A stretch of DNA of 6,881 bases from Actinomycetota bacterium (GTDB lineage: Bacteria > Actinomycetota > Humimicrobiia > Humimicrobiales > Humimicrobiaceae). Where the stretch lies: the NCBI GenBank assembly GCA_016870675.1, contig VGAU01000093.1, positions 1 through 6,881 on the forward strand, read 5' to 3'. Of the stretch, positions 1-5,193 are shown in pieces; within the stretch, counting starts at the first letter, position 1; each line of letters begins with the position of its first letter. Made by a program: the position numbers and the translations under genes. The notes under the pieces were generated by a model. That model was given only the letters and a program-made list of their open reading frames with translations. It made no database searches and was not told the DNA's origin.

Positions 1-140
1 CCTTTGACAGAAGAGTTCTACCAAAAGTAGCAGTTGCTGTAGCAAAGGAGGCGATAAAAACTAACTTTGCACCCAAAGATACTGATTTGGATTGGATTGA
101 ATGTAAGGCTAAAAATATATTGAAGGGTAAGTTAAAGTAA
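1..140 (+). CDS. Malic enzyme-like protein, C-terminal end (partial)
   Basis: An open frame enters from the left edge (first full codon at 3) and stops at TAA 138-140, giving the last 45 residues of a protein. It reads FDRRVLPKVAVAVAKEAIKT followed by a charged tail ending in GKLK. The pattern 'FD-R-V-P-VA-AVAKAA' is what I know from the extreme C-terminus of NAD(P)-dependent malic enzymes, which decarboxylate malate to pyruvate in the cytoplasm. The catalytic and nucleotide-binding parts lie outside the window, so the family call rests on this short tail alone. The next gene starts 99 nt downstream in AT-rich DNA with no convincing terminator, so joint transcription with the transketolase genes is possible but not shown. 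A different enzyme with a similar helical tail cannot be excluded. Confidence 0.5.
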   Translation, partial: FDRRVLPKVAVAVAKEAIKTNFAPKDTDLDWIECKAKNILKGKLK

Positions 141-239
141 AAATAAATATAGAACTTATTTTATTAACATAACACATTTAGATAACGTAACTAATAATAC
201 TTTAGAAGTAGTAATTATACTAAAAATTGTAGGGTAAAT

Positions 240-1076
240 ATGAAAATTGTTGAAGAAAAAATAATTGATGACTTAAAAGAAAAGGCAAAGATTATTAGGT
301 GTCACATTGTTGAGATGATTTATAGAGCTCAGGTTGGCCATCCAGGAGGTTCACTATCAGCAGCCGATATTTTAACAGCTCTTTATTTTTACATTCTTAG
401 TATAGATCCCAAAAATCCAGACTGGGAAGATAGAGATAGATTTGTACTTTCTAAGGGCCATGCGGCTACTGCTTTATATTCTACGCTTGCAGAAAGGGGT
501 TTTTTTCCAACAGATTTACTTTTTACCTTTGGTCAGATTGGAAGTTTACTGCAGGTTCATCCTGACAAAAATAAGGTTCCTGGAATAGATGCATCCACGG
601 GTGCTCTTGGTCAGGGTTTATCCATAGCGCTTGGCATGGCACTGGGAGCACGGGTTGATGGAAAAAAATACTGGGTTTATGCTTTAATCGGCGATGGTGA
701 AATACAAGAAGGTCAGATTTGGGAAGCAGCTATGTGTACTGCTCACTATAAAGTAACGAACCTAATTACTATATTGGATTACAACAAAGTACAGCTTATG
801 GGACCAGTAAGTAAAATTATGGAAGTGTCACCAGTTAAAGATAAATGGCTATCATTTGGTTGGAATGTAATTGAAATAGATGGGCATGATATGAAACAAA
901 TTATTAATTCAATTTACGAAGCTAAAAGAGTTAAACAAAAGCCAACCATCATAATTGCTCATACTATTAAAGGAAAGGGTATATCTTACATGGAGGGCAC
1001 GCATGAATGGCATGGTAAAGCTCCTTGTAAAGAAGAGTTAGAGATAGCAATTAAAGAGTTAACTAACAGTGTATAA
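240..1076 (+). CDS. Transketolase, N-terminal (TPP-binding) subunit
   Basis: A 278-residue protein corresponding to the N-terminal third of a classical transketolase. With the next gene it should form the enzyme that moves a two-carbon ketol unit from a ketose to an aldose, using thiamine diphosphate and a divalent metal in the cytoplasm. Visible motifs: GHPGGSLS at 33-40 (His34), DRFVLSKGHA at 66-75 (His74), QVHPD at 105-109 (His107), the TPP/metal motif from GDG at 151-153 to Asn182, and THEWHGKAP at 254-262 (His258). These His residues correspond to the conserved active-site histidines of yeast and E. coli transketolase. Classical enzymes usually have 'QGHP' and a 'DG' after the Asn motif; here they read QVHP and QLMGP, a modest divergence. 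The start ATG at 240 has a short AGGG at 231-234. The length fits split transketolases of archaea, Thermotogota and clostridia. Confidence 0.93.
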   Translation: MKIVEEKIIDDLKEKAKIIRCHIVEMIYRAQVGHPGGSLSAADILTALYFYILSIDPKNPDWEDRDRFVLSKGHAATALYSTLAERGFFPTDLLFTFGQIGSLLQVHPDKNKVPGIDASTGALGQGLSIALGMALGARVDGKKYWVYALIGDGEIQEGQIWEAAMCTAHYKVTNLITILDYNKVQLMGPVSKIMEVSPVKDKWLSFGWNVIEIDGHDMKQIINSIYEAKRVKQKPTIIIAHTIKGKGISYMEGTHEWHGKAPCKEELEIAIKELTNSV

Positions 1077-1122
1077 AGAGCAGGGTGGTTTTTAGGTTTT
1101 AATAGATGGCTTTGGGTAACCG

Positions 1123-1128
1123 AAAGGA
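1123..1128 (+). promoter_or_regulatory. Ribosome binding site of the transketolase C-terminal subunit
   Basis: AAAGGA lies 5 nt before the ATG at 1134. It supports that start and shows that the second subunit has its own initiation signal despite the 57-nt gap to the first. The upstream ATG at 1105 is in another frame and is not a competing start. Confidence 0.6.
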
Positions 1129-1133
1129 ACAAA

Positions 1134-2072
1134 ATGATTGCAGTTAGAGACTCGTTTGGGAAAGCTTTATTAGAATTAGGAAGAGAAAATAAAGATGTAG
1201 TAGTATTGGATGCTGATCTTGCAAGTTCTACTCGCACCATTTATTTTGCTAAAGAATACCCCGATAGGTTTTTTGAAATGGGTATTGCAGAGCAAAATAT
1301 GATGGGGGTAGCAGCAGGTCTTGCTAGTGTTGGTAAGATTCCTTTCGTTACCACCTTTGCTGTTTTTGCAACCAAAAGGGCCTGTGATCAGGTTACCATA
1401 TCTGTAGCATATCCAAGCTTAAATGTTAAGATAATAGGTGCATATACTGGACTTCTTTCGGGTTATACTGGAGCTACCCACCAGGCTATAGAGGATATCT
1501 CCGTCATGAGAGCCATACCCAATATGATTGTTATAGACCCAGCAGATGCTGAAGAAATGAGACAAGCGGTGAAGATAATTGCTCAGCATAAAGGTCCAGT
1601 ATATATGAGAGAGACCAGGGATGAATGGCCTGATTTATTTGATAAAAGTTATGAGTTTGAGATAGGAAAAGCTGCAGAAGTGTGTAGTGGTAGTGATGCA
1701 ACTATTATTGCTTGTGGTGTTATGACCTCAGAGGCAGCAAAAGCTTCTAAGATACTAAGTAAGGAAAATATTGGTGTTAGAGTTATAAATATGTCTACTG
1801 TAAAACCTATTGATAAAGATATGATCATAAGGTGTGCTAAAGAAACAGGAGCTATTGTTACCGCAGAAAACCACAATATATATGGTGGACTGGGAAGTGC
1901 AGTTTCAGAGGTTTTAGCTGAAGAGTTTCCGACACCACTTTTAAGAATAGGCATAAAAGATACTTTTGGCGAATCGGGTTCTAATGAGGATTTATTAAAA
2001 AAATATAATATGGATGCTGGGTATATTGCAAGTGCAGTAAAAAGGGTTATTAAACGAAAGAAAGTTCAATAA
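1134..2072 (+). CDS. Transketolase, C-terminal (Pyr plus C-terminal domain) subunit
   Basis: A 312-residue partner of the preceding gene. Residues about 3-165 form the pyrimidine-binding domain, and about 180-305 form the transketolase C-terminal domain. GIAEQNM at 50-56 carries Glu53, the expected glutamate that activates the TPP pyrimidine ring. ATHQAIEDI at 114-122 carries His116, equivalent to E. coli His473 and yeast His481. Two substrate-site positions look unusual when counted back without gaps from the THQ motif. The Asp that precedes 'GPTHQ' (Asp469 in E. coli, by memory) is Thr112 here, and the phosphate-contacting His461 position is Tyr104. Arg159 may serve as a remaining anion contact. 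Active sites of split transketolases form between the two subunits, so both genes are needed. The changes suggest an altered sugar substrate; ordinary pentose-phosphate activity is not excluded. Confidence 0.92.
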   Translation: MIAVRDSFGKALLELGRENKDVVVLDADLASSTRTIYFAKEYPDRFFEMGIAEQNMMGVAAGLASVGKIPFVTTFAVFATKRACDQVTISVAYPSLNVKIIGAYTGLLSGYTGATHQAIEDISVMRAIPNMIVIDPADAEEMRQAVKIIAQHKGPVYMRETRDEWPDLFDKSYEFEIGKAAEVCSGSDATIIACGVMTSEAAKASKILSKENIGVRVINMSTVKPIDKDMIIRCAKETGAIVTAENHNIYGGLGSAVSEVLAEEFPTPLLRIGIKDTFGESGSNEDLLKKYNMDAGYIASAVKRVIKRKKVQ

Positions 2073-2108
2073 TATTTTGTAGATAGCTCTTAGTGGTTTG
2101 GTAGTCTG

Positions 2109-2114
2109 TATAAT
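2109..2114 (+). promoter_or_regulatory. Possible -10 element upstream of larA
   Basis: A perfect TATAAT lies about 105 nt before the larA start. No good -35 box sits 16-18 nt upstream, so this is a weak candidate in AT-rich DNA. If real, it would separate larA-uxaE transcription from the transketolase genes and leave a leader of about 100 nt. Confidence 0.25.
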
Positions 2115-2139
2115 ATCTATCTTTAGCTACATCTTTTGG

Positions 2140-2182
2140 TTTATTTTAAAATAAAAAAACACTGAGCGTGGTAATGTTTTTT
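2140..2182. repeat. AT-rich palindrome and adjoining hairpin in the transketolase-larA gap
   Basis: Two overlapping symmetric elements sit here. A perfect 16-bp AT-only palindrome spans 2140-2155 (TTTATTTT and its complement). AAAAAACA at 2154-2161 pairs with TGTTTTTT at 2175-2182 around a 13-nt loop. The second ends in a T run and reads similarly on both strands, so it could be a weak bidirectional terminator, but its stem has only one or two G-C pairs. The rest of the 2073-2220 gap holds no gene I can support. Confidence 0.3.
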
Positions 2183-2207
2183 GCTTTAGTAATTGGTTGG
2201 GTTAGTT

Positions 2208-2213
2208 GAGGAG
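2208..2213 (+). promoter_or_regulatory. Ribosome binding site that sets the larA start
   Basis: GAGGAG lies 7 nt before the TTG at 2221. An in-frame TTG at 2206 overlaps this site and has no Shine-Dalgarno sequence of its own. The start at 2221 is therefore preferred, and the protein is 5 residues shorter than the longest reading. Confidence 0.7.
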
Positions 2214-2220
2214 ATTTGGT

Positions 2221-3468
2221 TTGAAAGAGGAAGTTGAAATAGATATTCCGTATGGAAAAGGAAAGATTACGTTTAGAGTTCCCAAAAAGAATTTAATAAA
2301 AGTAGTTCAGAAAGATCTGGCTAGGTACCAGATAGATGAAGAAGCCGAGATTAAGAGAGCTTTAGACAATCCAATAGATACCCCCAGGCTGCCTGACATT
2401 TCTGCAGGGGCTAGAAGTGCTGTCATTCTGGTAAGTGATATAACAAGGCCCTGTCCTTCCTATAAGTTTTTACCTTATATTTTAGATGAACTTAAAGGTA
2501 TAGATTCTGAGAATATAACTATTATATTAGGCTTAGGAATTCATAGAAAGCATACTATCCGAGAACAAAAAGAATTGGTGGGTGAAGAAGTATTCAATAA
2601 GGTAGAGGTCGTGGACTTTGATGAAAGCAGGTGTAAACTTATAGGATATACTTCAAGAGGAACCCCAGTAGAAGTGTTTGAGCCTTATATTGATGCGGAT
2701 TTGAAGATATGTACCGGAAATATTGAATATCATTACTTTGCAGGCTACAGCGGTGGTGCAAAAGCAGTTATGCCTGGTATTAGTAGTAGGAGGTCTATAG
2801 AACATAATCATGGTATGGTGCTTTTGCCGGGAGTACAAGCAGGAGTGCTTGAAGGAAACCCTGTTAGAGAAGATATTGAAGAAGTTGGAAAGATAGCTGG
2901 TATTGATTTTATTTTTAATGTTATTCTAAGTGACAGGAAAGAAATCATTAAGGCAGTATGTGGCAACTATCTGGATGCTTTTGTAGAAGGAACAAAAATA
3001 TATGATAAATTAAAAAGACAAAAGTTAAAAGAACCTGTAGATATAATAATTACTTCTCCTGGAGGATATCCTAAAGATATAAATTTATATCAATCTCAGA
3101 AGCCTTTAGAAAATGTAAAGCGTGCAGTAAAAGAAGGTGGGATAATAATTCTGGTAGCAAAGTGTCAGGATGGTATGGGTGACGATGCTTTTGAAAAATG
3201 GATGTTAGATATGAAATCACCAGATGTTTTGTTAGAAAGAATTAAAGACAAATTTGTTTTAGGTGGTCATAAAGCTGCTGCAATCGCAGATCTTTTGAAG
3301 AAAGTAGGTATTTATTTGGTTTCTTCTTTTACTCCTGAGTTTGTAAGAAGGATTGGACTGGAGCCAGTTAAATCAATTGAAGAGGCCCTCAATAAATCAT
3401 TTAAGGAATTGGGAGAAGACTGCAGAGTTTTAGTTGTGCCTCATGGAGGGTTCGTAAAAACAATATGA
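2221..3468 (+). CDS. larA: LarA-family nickel-pincer 2-hydroxyacid racemase/epimerase
   Basis: A 415-residue protein (TTG start at 2221), close to the roughly 424 residues of Lactobacillus plantarum lactate racemase. LarA uses a nickel-pincer nucleotide covalently bound to a lysine and inverts C2 of a 2-hydroxy acid by hydride transfer. Numbered from 2221, the visible parts are: DITRP at 73-77; GLGIH ending in His108 (L. plantarum His108); EYHYFAG with His171 (His174); GYSGGAKAVMPG with Lys181 as the cofactor attachment lysine (Lys184); RSIEHNH with His195 as the likely nickel ligand (His200); and LYQSQK with Tyr290 and Lys294 (Tyr294/Lys298). The full catalytic set is present, so an active enzyme is expected. 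The cofactor-making genes larB, larC and larE are not in the window and would have to be elsewhere. LarA homologues act on lactate, malate, hydroxyglutarate, gluconate and others. The uxaE neighbour makes a sugar acid plausible here, but the substrate cannot be read from the sequence. Confidence 0.9.
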   Translation: MKEEVEIDIPYGKGKITFRVPKKNLIKVVQKDLARYQIDEEAEIKRALDNPIDTPRLPDISAGARSAVILVSDITRPCPSYKFLPYILDELKGIDSENITIILGLGIHRKHTIREQKELVGEEVFNKVEVVDFDESRCKLIGYTSRGTPVEVFEPYIDADLKICTGNIEYHYFAGYSGGAKAVMPGISSRRSIEHNHGMVLLPGVQAGVLEGNPVREDIEEVGKIAGIDFIFNVILSDRKEIIKAVCGNYLDAFVEGTKIYDKLKRQKLKEPVDIIITSPGGYPKDINLYQSQKPLENVKRAVKEGGIIILVAKCQDGMGDDAFEKWMLDMKSPDVLLERIKDKFVLGGHKAAAIADLLKKVGIYLVSSFTPEFVRRIGLEPVKSIEEALNKSFKELGEDCRVLVVPHGGFVKTI

Positions 3469-3480
3469 TTTTTTAAATTA

Positions 3481-4974
3481 ATGAAAAAAGAAATTATTTT
3501 AGAGATATTTCAGAAAGATACATCAAAGAAATATTTTGTTTATCCTAACTCTTTTTTGAGCGATAAAAGAAATTTAACTTACTTTATTGTTAAAAATTCT
3601 AACAATAAATATTTAGGTATAGCTGGGGACAAGGAAGGTATGAATAATCTCACGTTTTTAAACCCAGCTAGTGAGGATATTAATCTGGGTGATGGAAAGA
3701 ATATTATAAGGCTCTATTGTATGGATGATAGTAACTTGGAAAAAATAAAAGTTATTTTCCCTTTCCTGTTGCCAACACCTATAGGTCTGAGTTCCTCATT
3801 TGGATTTGGTGATAGGCTGGGTATCGCTACTCCAGCACATATAAGAGTGATAGGGAATAATAGGAATATTTCACCAGTATTTGCACAACAATCTGTGAGG
3901 GAATTGGAGAAGACAGGGAGAGATTATAGAGAAGTGATAGACGATGTTATTTGGGGTGTGTTTCAGGAAGGTTTTGAAGGTAAGTGGGGAGCAGATGCTG
4001 ATCATCTTAAAAATGAGGAGCAGCTTAGGAAAAGTGTAAAAGAAGGATTTACTATGTATACTTTAGATCCGTCTGATTTAATCCAAGAGCAAGCCTTATA
4101 CATTAGGACTAATATTATAAAGAATAAACATGATTTTGATTCTTTATATTTCAGGAAAGTTAAAAAAAGATATGTTGGTAAAAAATATAAGATAGGTAAT
4201 TATACATTAAAATTTAATGAAGATAGGGCTATAAGAATAGCTATTGTTTATAAAAAAGCTTTAGATTTTATTTTATCTATGTATAGAATTTTAAAAGAAA
4301 ATCTTTATCTCTTTGATTTAGAAATATCCTTTGATGAAACTAATATAATTACCTCTCCTGAAGCCCACTTCTTTATTGCTAATGAAATGCAAGAAAGTGG
4401 AGTGGAATTTGACAGTCTGGCGTTGAGATTCCCAGGTATCTTCGAAAAAGGAATTGATTACAAAGGTGATGTCTTAGAATTTTCTGAGAGTGTAAATATA
4501 CATCGATGCATTTCTAAAAAGATTGGTTGCTATAAGTTAAGTTTACATTCAGGAAGTGATAAGTTTTCAATTTATCCTGCCTTTGCAAGATATACAGAAA
4601 GTCTCTTTCATATTAAAACCTCTGGTACTACTTGGCTAGAGGCTATGAGAGTAATTGCTATTTGTAATGAGGAACTTTTTAGGGAACTTTATCAGATTGC
4701 TATAGGAAGATTTGAGGAGAATAGAAAAGATTATAAAATTTCTTTGGATTGTTCTGTTTTGCCTAAAACACTATTTGACATTAAAAATGAAGAATTGCCC
4801 AAATTAATAGATAGGAGAGAGACAAGACAGCTTTTCCATATATCCTATGGTTCTTTTCTTGAAAAAAGGAGAAAAGAAATTTATGAAACTATTTTTAAGA
4901 ACGAAGAGAAATATTATGAACTTGTCGCAAATTGTTTAGGAAGACATTTAAGTTTATTAGAAATTTCTGAGTAA
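3481..4974 (+). CDS. uxaE: UxaE-family tagaturonate/fructuronate epimerase
   Basis: A 497-residue protein matching the UxaE family, whose characterised member from Thermotoga maritima interconverts D-tagaturonate and D-fructuronate in hexuronate breakdown. It is a metal-dependent cytoplasmic enzyme. Family blocks I recognise: GFGDRLGIATPAH (108-120), FAQQSVRE (134-141), WGVFQEGF (158-165), GADADHLK (170-177), SFDETN (283-288), RFPGIFEKGIDY (316-327), YKLSLHSGSDKFSIYP (351-366) and KTSGTTWLEA (379-388). The Asp, His and Glu residues in these blocks are the likely metal and catalytic residues. The length is typical and no break is seen. Only 12 T/A-rich nt separate it from the larA stop, and no Shine-Dalgarno sequence precedes the ATG. 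Translation is therefore probably coupled to larA, tying the two products together. No other hexuronate genes (isomerase, oxidoreductase, dehydratase, KDG kinase) are in view, so the exact substrate is inferred from family only. Confidence 0.85.
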   Translation: MKKEIILEIFQKDTSKKYFVYPNSFLSDKRNLTYFIVKNSNNKYLGIAGDKEGMNNLTFLNPASEDINLGDGKNIIRLYCMDDSNLEKIKVIFPFLLPTPIGLSSSFGFGDRLGIATPAHIRVIGNNRNISPVFAQQSVRELEKTGRDYREVIDDVIWGVFQEGFEGKWGADADHLKNEEQLRKSVKEGFTMYTLDPSDLIQEQALYIRTNIIKNKHDFDSLYFRKVKKRYVGKKYKIGNYTLKFNEDRAIRIAIVYKKALDFILSMYRILKENLYLFDLEISFDETNIITSPEAHFFIANEMQESGVEFDSLALRFPGIFEKGIDYKGDVLEFSESVNIHRCISKKIGCYKLSLHSGSDKFSIYPAFARYTESLFHIKTSGTTWLEAMRVIAICNEELFRELYQIAIGRFEENRKDYKISLDCSVLPKTLFDIKNEELPKLIDRRETRQLFHISYGSFLEKRRKEIYETIFKNEEKYYELVANCLGRHLSLLEISE

Positions 4975-5032
4975 GGAAAGATAATTTATTCTAGCGTGAG
5001 TTTATTATAAAATCCAATTTTTAAGACACAGC

Positions 5033-5076
5033 AAGCCCGCAATTGCCTGATATATCAAGGGATTTGCGGGTTTTTT
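5033..5076 (+). terminator. Rho-independent terminator after uxaE
   Basis: AAGCCCGCAA at 5033-5042 pairs with TTGCGGGTTT at 5064-5073 (one G-T wobble), and the stem is followed directly by a T run to 5076. The G+C-rich core stands out against the surrounding AT-rich DNA. It lies 58 nt after the uxaE stop and should end the larA-uxaE transcript before the insertion sequence. Confidence 0.85.
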
Positions 5077-5090
5077 ATTGCAAATTTATT

Positions 5091-5099
5091 GTATACACT
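5091..5099 (+). repeat. Direct repeat GTATACACT, copy 1
   Basis: This 9-bp sequence recurs at 5170-5178, with loosely similar bases on both sides. The two copies bracket the transposase promoter. They could be transposase binding sites or part of the element's left end. Confidence 0.45.
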
Positions 5100-5118
5100 G
5101 ATTATATATAATATATAA

Positions 5119-5147
5119 TTGACATATATTAAGTAATAGCATATGAT
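5119..5147 (+). promoter_or_regulatory. Strong sigma-70-type promoter of the transposase gene
   Basis: A perfect -35 TTGACA at 5119-5124 is followed after exactly 17 nt by TATGAT at 5142-5147, one base from the -10 consensus. Directly upstream, 5101-5119 is a 19-nt AT-only palindrome (ATTATATAT around a central A) that could act as an UP-like element or a protein-binding site. Transcription would start near 5154, about 40 nt before the transposase ATG. Confidence 0.75.
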
Positions 5148-5169
5148 AAGGAAGATATAAATAAATATA

Positions 5170-5178
5170 GTATACACT
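5170..5178 (+). repeat. Direct repeat GTATACACT, copy 2
   Basis: This is the second copy of the 9-bp repeat, inside the expected transposase leader and 15 nt before the start codon. If it binds the transposase, it could allow self-repression. Confidence 0.45.
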
Positions 5179-5193
5179 AATAAAGGGCAGGCT

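Noticed and set aside
141..170. Terminator after the malic enzyme-like gene
   Set aside because: Only short A/T complementarity is present, with no G-C pairs and no clear T tract.
164..221. Promoter upstream of the first transketolase gene
   Set aside because: TATACT at 216-221 resembles a -10 box and TTAACA at 164-169 a -35 box, but their spacing does not fit each other and neither has a good partner. The DNA is AT-rich enough for such matches by chance.
986..1240. Minus-strand ORF of 84 residues
   Set aside because: It overlaps the end of one transketolase subunit and the start of the next, has no recognisable protein features, and is explained as a shadow of the coding strand. The minus-strand ORFs at 1649-1954, 2653-2838 and 5605-5991 were rejected for the same reason.
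2079..2130. Riboswitch or structured leader before larA
   Set aside because: AGATAG at 2081-2086 can pair with CTATCT at 2117-2122, but I see no further stems and no known riboswitch consensus.
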